Below, piece after piece: positions 23,632 through 31,908 of a DNA stretch of 64,000 nucleotides (positions are counted from its first letter, which is position 1; the number at the start of each line of letters is the position of its first letter). A program made the position numbers and the translations under genes. Location of the stretch: contig NZ_CP012402.1 in the NCBI RefSeq assembly GCF_001305595.1, forward strand, positions 1,013,001 to 1,077,000, in the 5' to 3' direction. The notes beneath the pieces are model-generated. The model made no database searches. It was not told the origin of the DNA and worked only from the letters and a program-made list of their open reading frames with translations. The stretch is from Azospirillum thiophilum (GTDB lineage Bacteria; Pseudomonadota; Alphaproteobacteria; Azospirillales; Azospirillaceae).

Positions 23632-24444
23632 ATGGCAAACCGCCGCATCGACCTCGACGCGCTCAGCTTCCGCATCGTCATGACCGGGGTCGCGCTGCTG
23701 GCGCTGGCACTGCTGGCGGCCCCGACCATCGTTGTGATCTGGGTGTCCTTCACCAGCGGCTATTCGCTGAAATTCCCGCCGCCCGGCTATTCGCTGCGCT
23801 GGTATGTCGAGCTGTGGAACGCCTGGCAGCTCCAGTTCGCGCTTATGAACAGCCTGAAGGTGGCGGCCTGGGCGACCGGCCTGTCGGTACTGCTGGGCGT
23901 CGCCGCCTCGCTCGGCATCGCGCGGTCGGCCAGCCTGACGGCGCGGGTGCTGGACAGCCTGTTCCTGTCGCCGCTGGTGCTGCCGGCGCTGGCCTTCGGG
24001 CTGTCGTCGCTGATGTTTTTCTCGCTGATCGGCGTGCCGGTGTCGCCGCTGACGCTGATCATCGGCCACACCGTGGTGTCGGTGCCCTTCGTGGTTCGCA
24101 ACACCGTGGCCTCGCTGGCGCAGATGAACCCGACCCTGCTGGAGGCCTCGGCCAGCCTGGGCGCCACCCGCCTGTTCACCTTCCGCCGCATCACTCTGCC
24201 GCTGATCCGGCCCGGCATCATGGCCGGCGGCTTCATCGCCTTCATGGCGTCCTTCGACAATGTTCCCGTGTCTCTGTTCCTGCGCGATGCCGCGACAGAT
24301 ATGCTGCCGATCCGCATGTGGCAGGACCTGGAGGGCAAGCTGGACGTCACGGTCGCCGCGCTGTCGGGCGTGCTGATCGTCGCCACCGTCGCGCTGATGC
24401 TGGTGATGGAACGGGCCGCCGGCCTGTCCAAGCGGTTGACCTGA
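23632..24444 (+). CDS. ABC transporter permease, PotC-like
   Basis: A 270-residue inner-membrane protein with six predicted helices and an EAA loop (LLEASASLGATRLFTFRRITLPLIRPG, about residues 164-190). GGGAGG precedes the ATG. It completes the transporter. The stop is 6 bases from the end of the opposing transthyretin-like gene. Confidence 0.93.
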   Translation: MANRRIDLDALSFRIVMTGVALLALALLAAPTIVVIWVSFTSGYSLKFPPPGYSLRWYVELWNAWQLQFALMNSLKVAAWATGLSVLLGVAASLGIARSASLTARVLDSLFLSPLVLPALAFGLSSLMFFSLIGVPVSPLTLIIGHTVVSVPFVVRNTVASLAQMNPTLLEASASLGATRLFTFRRITLPLIRPGIMAGGFIAFMASFDNVPVSLFLRDAATDMLPIRMWQDLEGKLDVTVAALSGVLIVATVALMLVMERAAGLSKRLT

Positions 24445-24450
24445 CCCCGG

Positions 24451-24804
24451 CTACACTCCCAGAAAGAGAGAAACGCCGAAGGGCGTGAACTTGAACGGAA
24501 GATGCAGATGGCGGTCCAGGTCGGTCACGACGAAACGGAAGGGCATGATGTCGAGAAAGCGGGTCTGCTCCTCCGGGTATCCAGCCGCGCGCAGCCAGTC
24601 CCCGACATGGAACAGCACCTCGTGCGGGCCGGCGGCGATGCCCTCGCCGCGCACCGTCGGATGGTCGAGCTGGCCGTTGGCGCCGAGCCGCCCGGCCGCC
24701 AGCAGCCGGCGGTCCGGCGCCAGCGCGTACAGTTCCACCCGCAGCCCCTCGGCGGCGACGCCGCGTGCCACGTCCACGCCATGAATCGAAATGCCGCCCG
24801 CCAT
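24451..24804 (-). CDS. Transthyretin-like protein (5-hydroxyisourate hydrolase fold) with altered active site
   Basis: A 117-residue protein; GGAGG sits seven bases before the ATG at 24804. The fold is that of the HIUase/transthyretin family (ISIHGVDVARG at the start, FHVGDWLRAAG, FLDIMPFRF, HLHLPFKFTPFG). Catalytic residues differ: His8 and His101 are present, but the conserved Arg after DG is Gln45 (GANGQLD). The C-terminal Tyr-Arg-Gly-Ser tetrad is replaced by FLGV. Urate-pathway hydrolysis is therefore doubtful; a related hydrolase or binding protein is more likely. It lies on the opposite strand to the transporter and amidase genes and is divergent from the MFS gene 30 bases away. Confidence 0.8.
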   Translation of the reverse strand: MAGGISIHGVDVARGVAAEGLRVELYALAPDRRLLAAGRLGANGQLDHPTVRGEGIAAGPHEVLFHVGDWLRAAGYPEEQTRFLDIMPFRFVVTDLDRHLHLPFKFTPFGVSLFLGV

Positions 24805-24833
24805 GCCGCCGCCTCCATCCTGGGAATGCCGCG

Positions 24834-26042
24834 ATGGTAGCCGAGACGGCGGCCGCCACGCCAGCCCCCAGCCAGGCGCCCCTGCTGCCCCCCCTGCTGC
24901 CGGCATTGGCCGGAATGACCGGGTTGCAGGCGCTGGTGGCCCTCGGCCTGTTCGCGCCCGGCGTGCTGGCTCCCCGCATGGGGATCGACCCGGCGGGACT
25001 GGGCCTGTTCACCACCACCGGGTTCGCGGTCGGCATGGCGGCCTCGCTGTGCGGCGGGGTGCTGGCCGGACGGCTGGGCGCCTTCCGCGTCGCCAGCTTC
25101 TGCGCGCTGGCGGTCGCCGCCGCCATGCTGTGCGCGATGATGGGCAGCGGCACGGCGGCGCTGCTGGCCGCCGGGATCGCCATCGGGCTGGCCTGCGGGC
25201 CGGAGACGCCGGCCAGCGCCGCCATCCTCGGCCGGCTGGCTCGTGCCGCCGACCGGCCGATGGTGTTCTCGGTCCGGCAGACCGGCAACCAGATCGGCGC
25301 GATGGCCGGATCGCTGGCCCTGCCGACCCTGGCCGCCCTGATCGATCCGCGCGCCGGTTACGCCGTCATCGCCGCGCTGGCCCTGGCCGGCGTGGTTCTG
25401 TTCGAGCGGCTGCGCCCGGTCTACGACCCGCTGACCCGCTCCGCCGGCAGCGCTTTCGGGCTGGGGGCGGCCTGGCGGCTGCTGCGCGGCGACCCGGCGC
25501 TGCGGCGGCTGGCGTTGGCGGTCTTCCCCTATTCGGCGAGCCAGCTGACGCTGAACGGCTTCTTCGTCGTCTATGCCGTCACCGATCTGGGGATGGAGCA
25601 TGTCGCCGCCGGCATCGCGCTGGCGGCCGGACAGGCCGGCGGGCTGGTCGGACGGCTCGGCTGGGGCGTGGTCGCCTCGCGCTGGGTGGCGACGCGGCGG
25701 CTGGTCGCCCTGCTCGGGTTCGGCATGGCCGCGGCATCGGCGCTGCTGGGACTGGCCGGAGCCTCCCTGCCCTTTGCCGCGCTGACGGTGGTAACCTTCC
25801 TGTTCGGGCTGACCGCCAGCGGCTGGAACGGCATCTTCCTGGCGGAGGTGGCGCGGCTGGCGCCCGCCGGCCGCATCGGCGAAGCGACCGGCGCGGTGAT
25901 GGTCGGCGGTTTCGCCGGCCTGATCGCCGGCCCCATCCTGCTGGTCGCCATCGCCGCGGTCAGCGACCTCGCCACCGGCTATGTCGTCGTCGGCCTTCTG
26001 GCGGCGCTGGCCGGCCTCAGCCTTCTCGGAGACAAGCGATGA
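24834..26042 (+). CDS. MFS transporter
   Basis: A 402-residue membrane protein with about twelve hydrophobic segments and a Pro/Leu-rich N-terminus. Conserved Gly-rich stretches such as GVLAGRLGAFRVASF (loop 2-3) and GLVGRLGWGVVASR (second half) mark the major facilitator fold. The substrate cannot be read from the sequence. Its stop overlaps the amidase ATG, so the two are co-translated; it may import an amide or export the product of the pathway. Confidence 0.9.
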   Translation: MVAETAAATPAPSQAPLLPPLLPALAGMTGLQALVALGLFAPGVLAPRMGIDPAGLGLFTTTGFAVGMAASLCGGVLAGRLGAFRVASFCALAVAAAMLCAMMGSGTAALLAAGIAIGLACGPETPASAAILGRLARAADRPMVFSVRQTGNQIGAMAGSLALPTLAALIDPRAGYAVIAALALAGVVLFERLRPVYDPLTRSAGSAFGLGAAWRLLRGDPALRRLALAVFPYSASQLTLNGFFVVYAVTDLGMEHVAAGIALAAGQAGGLVGRLGWGVVASRWVATRRLVALLGFGMAAASALLGLAGASLPFAALTVVTFLFGLTASGWNGIFLAEVARLAPAGRIGEATGAVMVGGFAGLIAGPILLVAIAAVSDLATGYVVVGLLAALAGLSLLGDKR

Positions 26043-27430
26043 CCACTCCCCTGCGCGCCGTCACGCTGGCCGGGGCCGTGCGCGGGGGCCGGTCAAGCGC
26101 CCGGGCCGAGACCGAAGCGGCGCTCGCCCGCATCGCCGACGGCAACCCGGCCCTGAACGCCTTCGTCGCCGTCCATTCCGACGAGGCGCTGGCCGACGCC
26201 GATACCGTGGATCGCCGCATCGCCGCCGGGGAGCATCTGCCGCTGGCCGGCGTGCCGGTGGCGGTCAAGGACACCATCTGGGTCGCCGGCCGGCGCGTTA
26301 CCCAGGGATCGCGCCTGTTCGCCGACTTCCGCGCCCCTGCCGACGCCATCGCGGTGGAGCGGCTGCGCCGTGCCGGCGCCGTCGTCCTGGGCATGGCCAA
26401 CACGTCGGAATTCGCCTGCAAGGGCGTCACCACCAACCCGTTGTTCGGCCCGACCCGCCACCCGATGGACCCGGCCCTGACCCCCGGCGGCTCCAGCGGC
26501 GGGCCGGCGGCGGCGGTGGCCGGCGGGCTGGTGCCGCTGGCGCTCGGCACCGATGCCGGCGGGTCGAGCCGGCGCCCGCCCGCCCATGTCGGCGTGGTCG
26601 GCTTCAAGCCCAGCTTCGGCGCCATTCCCTACGGCCCCGGCTTCGCCGAGCCCTTCACCGGCATCGCGGTGATGGCCCCCATCGCCGCCGACGTCGCCGA
26701 TGCGGCCCTGATGTTCGAGGCGCTGGCCGGTCCCCACCCGCGCGACCCGGATTCCGCCGCGGTCGCCCCGGCCGAAGATCGTCCCGCCGCCTCGCTGACC
26801 GTCGCCCACAGCCCGCGCTTCGGCCTGGACGCACTGATGGACGACGACGTGCGCGAGGCGGTCGACAGCGGGGTCGAGGCGCTGGCCCGTGCCGGCGTCC
26901 GCATCGTCCGCCGCGATCCGGTCTGGCCGGCCGGCGTCACCGAAACCGCGCTGATGCCGTTGCAACATGCCGGCCTCGCCGCACTCTACGGCGACGCCTT
27001 CCGCCGCGACCCCGGCCTGTTCGATCCCGACATCGCCGCGCAGATCGAGCGCGGCCTGTCCTTGTCGGGGGCGGAGGTCGCTGCGGCGCAGCTGCTCGGC
27101 GCCGAGGTCGCGCGCGCTCTGGCCGCCGCCTTCGACGGCATCGACCTGATCATCGGCCCCACCACTCCCTGCGTCGCCTGGCCGCTCGACCGGCTGGGGC
27201 CGGAGACCATCGGCGGGCAGCCGGTGCCGCCACGGGCGCACGCGGTCTTCACCCCGCTGTTCAACCACGCCAAGGCCCCGGCGCTCAGCCTGCCCTGCGG
27301 CACCGGGCGCGACCGCCTGCCGGTGGGTTTGCAGATCGTGGCCCCTCGCGGCATGGACCGGCGGGTGCTGCGCTTCGCCGCCTTCGCCGAGGAAACGCTC
27401 GCCGCAGGCAGGCAAGGATCCCATCCATGA
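26039..27430 (+). CDS. Amidase-signature family hydrolase
   Basis: A 463-residue enzyme starting at the ATGA overlap with the MFS gene. The Ser-cisSer-Lys triad is visible: Lys in VAVKDTIW (about residue 79), cis-Ser in the GGSSGG loop (about 155) and the nucleophile Ser in GTDAGGSSR (about 179). It is of the AtzE/GatA-like type that hydrolyses small amides or carbamoyl compounds. The substrate is unknown. It overlaps the following regulator gene by four bases. Confidence 0.93.
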   Translation: MTTPLRAVTLAGAVRGGRSSARAETEAALARIADGNPALNAFVAVHSDEALADADTVDRRIAAGEHLPLAGVPVAVKDTIWVAGRRVTQGSRLFADFRAPADAIAVERLRRAGAVVLGMANTSEFACKGVTTNPLFGPTRHPMDPALTPGGSSGGPAAAVAGGLVPLALGTDAGGSSRRPPAHVGVVGFKPSFGAIPYGPGFAEPFTGIAVMAPIAADVADAALMFEALAGPHPRDPDSAAVAPAEDRPAASLTVAHSPRFGLDALMDDDVREAVDSGVEALARAGVRIVRRDPVWPAGVTETALMPLQHAGLAALYGDAFRRDPGLFDPDIAAQIERGLSLSGAEVAAAQLLGAEVARALAAAFDGIDLIIGPTTPCVAWPLDRLGPETIGGQPVPPRAHAVFTPLFNHAKAPALSLPCGTGRDRLPVGLQIVAPRGMDRRVLRFAAFAEETLAAGRQGSHP

Positions 27431-28158
27431 CCGTCGACGACAACCTTCCCGAAACCGGCACTCCGGAGGCCGTATCGCCCCGCCGCCGCCGCGCGGTGCC
27501 GCCGCCGCCGCTGGCCGACATGGCAGTCGACCGGCTGCGCGACATGATCATCTACGGCGAGCTCGCCCCGTCCGCCCGGCTGATCGAGCCGGAGCTGAGC
27601 GAGAGGTTCGGCATCTCCCGCACGCCGCTGCGCGAGGCGCTGAAGCTGCTGGCCGCCGACGGGCTGGTGATGCTGCGCCCCAACCGCAATGCCATCGTCG
27701 CCCCGCTGAATGCCGCCGAACTGACGCATCTGTTCGAGGCGGAAGGCTGCATCGAGAGCTTCGCCGCCCGGCTCGCCGCCGAACGGATGACGGCCGCCGA
27801 CCTGCGCCGGCTGCGCGGTTTCCAGGACAGGATCGAGGCGCTGGAAGGGGCCGGCGCGCTGGAGGAGTATTTCGCGATCAACCAGAAGATCCACCGGCTG
27901 ATCGTCTCCAGCGCCAAGAACCCGGCACTGGTCGAGGCGCATGACCGGCTGCTCGGCCGGTTGGCGCGGGCACGCTATTTCGCATTGGGCGCCCAGGGCC
28001 GCTGGAAGGAATCGGTGCTGGAGCACCGCGAGATCCTGGCGGCGCTGGACGCCCGCGACGGCAGCACTGCGGAGCACCTGTTCGTCCACCATGTCGGCCG
28101 CACCGGCGAGGTGGTCGCCGCCGCCTGCGCCTCGCCCCGCGCACAGCGGGCCGGGTGA
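27427..28158 (+). CDS. GntR-family regulator, FadR/FCD subfamily
   Basis: A 243-residue repressor-type protein. Residues about 30-95 form the winged helix (LRDMIIYGELAPSARLIEPELSE, then SRTPLREALKLLAADGLV); residues about 105-230 are the all-helical FCD ligand domain with metal-site His residues (IHRL, EHREIL). The ATG overlaps the amidase stop. It probably controls this catabolic set and perhaps the ABC operon promoter at 20323-20448. Confidence 0.93.
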   Translation: MTVDDNLPETGTPEAVSPRRRRAVPPPPLADMAVDRLRDMIIYGELAPSARLIEPELSERFGISRTPLREALKLLAADGLVMLRPNRNAIVAPLNAAELTHLFEAEGCIESFAARLAAERMTAADLRRLRGFQDRIEALEGAGALEEYFAINQKIHRLIVSSAKNPALVEAHDRLLGRLARARYFALGAQGRWKESVLEHREILAALDARDGSTAEHLFVHHVGRTGEVVAAACASPRAQRAG

Positions 28159-28165
28159 CGGGCCT

Positions 28166-29860
28166 TCAAAGCCCGACGATTCCCAAAGCGTTGTACGGCA
28201 GGCTGAAGGGTTGCGCGCTGGCGATCTGCGTCACCTCGCCCTTGCCGGTATCGAAACGGAACAGCGCGCCGGGCTGGGTGGCGTCGGCCGCGGTGAAATA
28301 GAGGCTATCGCCGACAGCGCGCAGGTTCGTGGGCTGGGTCCATGCCGTGTCGTGGGACCTGTCCGTCATCATGTGCGTGCCGCCTTCGGTGCCATCGCTC
28401 ATCCAAAGCCCCCTGCCGTGCACGCCGTCATCCGCGGTGAAGAACAGGGTATCGTCCCCGACGGCGAAATCCCCGACGCCGGACCCGGCGCTGCCTGGCG
28501 CGATGTCCTTCACCATGCGTGTCCCCCGCTCCGTCCCGTCCGATATCCAAAGTTCGTCGCCATGCTCCCCGTCGTCGGCGACGAAGGCAATCCGGTCATC
28601 GAAGGCGGTGAACAGGCCGGGAAGGGAAAGACCGACCGATGGAAAATCCTTCACCAGGGCGGTGCCTTCCGGCGTGCCGTCGCTCTTCCACAGGTCCTCT
28701 CCGCGGTTGAAGAACAGCGTGTCATCCACCGCAGTCAGGATCGCCGGACGTCCGACTTTCGGATCGTCGCCGACACCGTCGAGCAGCTTGACGGTTCCCT
28801 CCCCGGTGCCGTCCGTCACCCACAGCTGACTGTAGGAACCGGTACCGTCCCAAGCGGTCAGGAACAACCGGTCGTCGACCGCGGTGAAGTGCGTCGGCAG
28901 GATCGGCAGCGGCACCGGCGGATCGAAGCTGCCGGGGTAGAAGTCCTTGACCAGGACAGTCCCCCTCGCCGTTCCATCGGATCGCCACAACGCCCGGCCA
29001 TGCTCGCTGTCGCTGGCCGAAAGGAACAGTTCGTCGCCGACTGCGGTCAGGTTGTAGGGATAGGAGTCCAGCCCGCCCGGATTTATGTCCTTCACCATGC
29101 GCGTTCCGGCCGGCGTTCCATCGTTGACCCACAGTTCGTTTCCGTGGCTCCCGTCATCCGCCTGGAAATACAGGCGGCCGTCCAGTTCCGTCAGCGCCAG
29201 CGGCGCGGACGAGGACGCCCCCGGATCGATGTCCTTCACCATGCGCGTTCCGGCCGGCGTTCCATCGGTGGACCACAATTCACGGCCATGAACGCCGTCG
29301 TCCGCCGTGAAGAACACGAGCCCATCAGCCGCGACCAGGGATTGCGGGGCGGAATCTGCGGAGCCGGGATGAATGTCGCGCAGCAGGAAGGCGCGGCGGC
29401 CGTCCGTTCCCCACAATTCGCCGCCATGGTCGCCATCCACCGCCGCGAACACGGCGGCGGCATGACCATGATGGGGCTTCAGCCTGAGATTGCCTGGGGT
29501 GAGGTCGTCCCGCGACAGGCCCATCAGCTTCACGCCGTCGCGCGGGCCGAAATCGAGAACAAGTCCATCGCTGTCCTGATGCGACTTGGCCAGCACGTCT
29601 TGCAGACTGCCGACCCCGTCCCACCCGGTCAAATCCAGCAGGTCGCCGCCCGCCCCGCCCTGGAAGTCACCGATGCAGTCCCAGCCGTCTCCCGGCCGGA
29701 GGACGAAACGGTCCCGGCCTGCCCCGCCCTCCATATAGTCGTTTCCGCGGTTGCCAATGACGGTGTCGTTTCCATCTCCACCGAACAGCAGGTCACGATG
29801 GGCGCCGCCCACAATGAACCGGCCGGACCGGCCCGAATTCTGCCCGAGTTCCCGCTCCAT
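28166..29860 (-). CDS. Secreted RTX/ELWxxDGT-repeat protein
   Basis: A 564-residue protein with GGAGG eight bases before the ATG. There is no N-terminal signal peptide. Residues about 18-60 carry calcium-binding RTX nonapeptides (GGDGNDTVIGNRGNDYMEGG), normally found in proteins exported by type I secretion, though here they are N-terminal. From about residue 140 the protein consists of eight units containing [EDAQG]LW-x2-DGT-x2-GT with FFTADDG-VHG-type links, which should form a beta-propeller or solenoid. The usual C-terminal secretion signal is not obvious. Likely an extracellular adhesin or binding protein. No T1SS genes are adjacent. Confidence 0.85.
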   Translation of the reverse strand: MERELGQNSGRSGRFIVGGAHRDLLFGGDGNDTVIGNRGNDYMEGGAGRDRFVLRPGDGWDCIGDFQGGAGGDLLDLTGWDGVGSLQDVLAKSHQDSDGLVLDFGPRDGVKLMGLSRDDLTPGNLRLKPHHGHAAAVFAAVDGDHGGELWGTDGRRAFLLRDIHPGSADSAPQSLVAADGLVFFTADDGVHGRELWSTDGTPAGTRMVKDIDPGASSSAPLALTELDGRLYFQADDGSHGNELWVNDGTPAGTRMVKDINPGGLDSYPYNLTAVGDELFLSASDSEHGRALWRSDGTARGTVLVKDFYPGSFDPPVPLPILPTHFTAVDDRLFLTAWDGTGSYSQLWVTDGTGEGTVKLLDGVGDDPKVGRPAILTAVDDTLFFNRGEDLWKSDGTPEGTALVKDFPSVGLSLPGLFTAFDDRIAFVADDGEHGDELWISDGTERGTRMVKDIAPGSAGSGVGDFAVGDDTLFFTADDGVHGRGLWMSDGTEGGTHMMTDRSHDTAWTQPTNLRAVGDSLYFTAADATQPGALFRFDTGKGEVTQIASAQPFSLPYNALGIVGL

Positions 29861-30380
29861 GACGGTTTCCTCCGCTGGTCACAGACAAGCCGAAGAACGC
29901 TACACCCTGGGATTGCCTTGGCGTCCTGCTTTTGCAGCCACTTACCCATCGCGCCCTGCGACTACCACGGTCCGGCGACCCATCGGTTCGCATTGGCCGA
30001 ACGAATGAGGATGCCACCACCGCGAAGCCATGTCGGCACGGCGAAGGGGGCCGCCCTCGGGCGTGGCGCCCTGACGAAATGCCGCAGCCGGCGCCGTTGA
30101 CCGCCGGCAGGGAGCGCAACTACCATACCAGCAACTGGAATGGTAGTATGCAACGCCACGAACGGTACCGAAGCGGCACCGCTCCCGACGATGGCCGGAC
30201 TGCTCCAGGAAACAGTTCTGAAGCGCGTGACCGCCGCCTGCCGCCGCATGGGCTCCCGAGACCGGGGCCCGCGCATCCGCAGGAGGTCGGCCCGAAGACG
30301 ATGCAGGATCGGCGCCGGCGTGCAACGCCGGTGCGATGACCGGCGGCGGTGACACGCGTCCTGGCTGGAGACGCCAAATC
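29861..30380. other. Long intergenic region upstream of the hexuronate operon
   Basis: 520 bases between two divergently oriented genes. The only clear structure is the 29-bp near-palindrome listed separately. Open frames here do not look protein-like, and I see no RNA gene. Confidence 0.6.
30119..30147. promoter_or_regulatory. 29-bp near-palindromic candidate operator
   Basis: Arms ACTACCATACCAG (30119-30131) and CTGGAATGGTAGT (30135-30147) pair at 12 of 13 positions around CAA. GntR-type hexuronate regulators (UxuR/ExuR) bind TGGT/ACCA palindromes, and both motifs are present. The site is 233 bases before the exuT-like ATG. No regulator gene for it is adjacent. Confidence 0.5.
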
Positions 30381-31745
30381 ATGAGCGAACAGATCATTGC
30401 CGGCGCGGCCCCTGGGGCTGCGACGGACGAGCCGGCACGGACAGCCGGCGGAATCGGCAAGGCTGCGGTCACGGTGAGCAAGGCCATCGGTCGCTACCGC
30501 TGGACCATCTGCGCCCTGCTCTTCTTCTCGACCACCATCAACTACATGGACCGGCAGGTTCTGGGCCTGCTGAAGTCCACACTGATGGGCGACATGGGCT
30601 GGACGGAGTCGGACTATGGCGACATCGTCGCCGCCTTCTCGCTGGCCTACGCCTTCGGCTACATCGGCTGCGGCCGCCTGATGGACAAGGTCGGCATCCG
30701 CATCGGCCTGCCGGCCGCGGTCGCCGGCTGGAGCTTCTTCGCCTGCATCCATGCCTTCATGGGCAGCGTCTTCGGCTTCAAGGTCGCCCGCGCCGGGCTG
30801 GGTCTGACCGAGGGCGGCAATTTCCCGGCCTCGATCAAGGCGGTGTCGGAATGGTTCCCGGCCAAGGAACGGGCGCTCGCCACCGGCATCTTCAACGCGG
30901 GATCCAACGTCGGCGCGGTCGTGGCGCCGATCCTGGTGCCGATCCTGCTGGTCGCCTATGGCTGGCAGGCCGCCTTCCTGGTCACCGGCGGCATCGGCTT
31001 CTTCTGGGTCATCGCCTGGCTGCTGATCTACCGCAAGCCGGAAGAGCATCCGAAGCTGACGGCCGAGGAACTGGCCTATATCCGCAGCGACCCGGTGCTG
31101 CCGCAGGAGAACATCCCCTGGATCAAGCTGCTGACCTACCGCGGCACCTGGGCGAACATCGTCGGCACCTGCTTCTCCGCGCCGGTGTGGTGGTTCTACC
31201 TGAACTGGGTCCCGGGCTTCCTGAACAAGCAGTATGGCGTGAACCTATTCGGGGCGATGCTGCCGCTGATCATCATCTACACCATGGCCGATTTCGGCAG
31301 CGTCGGCGGCGGCTGGTTCTCCTCTCACCTGATCAAGCGCGGCGTTAAGCCGCTCCGCGCCCGCAAGCTGACCTTCCTGGTCTGCGGCCTGTGCGTGCTG
31401 CCGGTGTTCTTCGCCTCCACGGTTTCCAGCATGTGGGTCGCCGTCCTGCTGATCGGCATCGCCGCCTCCGCCCATCAGGGCTATTCGGCCAACGTCTACA
31501 CCATCGTCTCCGACACCATGCCGCGCAACGCGGTGGGGTCCGTGGTCGGCATCGGCGGCTTCTGCGCGTACTTCGTCGGCATGTTCGTGTCGATGGGCGT
31601 CGGCCGCCTGCTGGATGCGACCGACGGCAACTATCAGGTGCTGTTCGCCATCGCCTCCGTGCTCTACCTCGTCGGTCTGGCGATCATGCACTTCATCCTG
31701 CCGAAGACCGGGTCGGGCATGACCCCGGCGGGGATCGAGGTCTGA
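30381..31745 (+). CDS. exuT: MFS hexuronate transporter, ExuT-like
   Basis: A 454-residue membrane protein of the anion:cation symporter family. The ATG at 30381 follows CTGGAG. Landmarks: FFSTTINYMDRQVLG in helix 1, the RAGLGLTEGGNFPASIKAV segment (about 138-156), and WFPAKERALATGIFNAGS. ExuT-type proteins take up glucuronate and galacturonate with protons. The two following genes are uxuB and uxuA, which supports the substrate. Confidence 0.88.
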   Translation: MSEQIIAGAAPGAATDEPARTAGGIGKAAVTVSKAIGRYRWTICALLFFSTTINYMDRQVLGLLKSTLMGDMGWTESDYGDIVAAFSLAYAFGYIGCGRLMDKVGIRIGLPAAVAGWSFFACIHAFMGSVFGFKVARAGLGLTEGGNFPASIKAVSEWFPAKERALATGIFNAGSNVGAVVAPILVPILLVAYGWQAAFLVTGGIGFFWVIAWLLIYRKPEEHPKLTAEELAYIRSDPVLPQENIPWIKLLTYRGTWANIVGTCFSAPVWWFYLNWVPGFLNKQYGVNLFGAMLPLIIIYTMADFGSVGGGWFSSHLIKRGVKPLRARKLTFLVCGLCVLPVFFASTVSSMWVAVLLIGIAASAHQGYSANVYTIVSDTMPRNAVGSVVGIGGFCAYFVGMFVSMGVGRLLDATDGNYQVLFAIASVLYLVGLAIMHFILPKTGSGMTPAGIEV

Positions 31746-31908
31746 GACGACGCGACACCCTGCCCAACGCCTGAAACCGCCCCAAGGCTCCGGGGCACCC
31801 CGCCCCGGAGCCCTGTCCCGACCGACCATCCTGTCCCCGAATGACGGAGCACCGGCCTCCCCCACCGAACGGGAAGACCGCAGCGACCGCCGCGAACCGG
31901 AGCCCATC

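Noticed and set aside
24451..24804. Annotation as a standard uraH (5-hydroxyisourate hydrolase)
   Set aside because: Catalytic Arg and the C-terminal Tyr-Arg-Gly-Ser are missing and no urate-pathway partner is adjacent.
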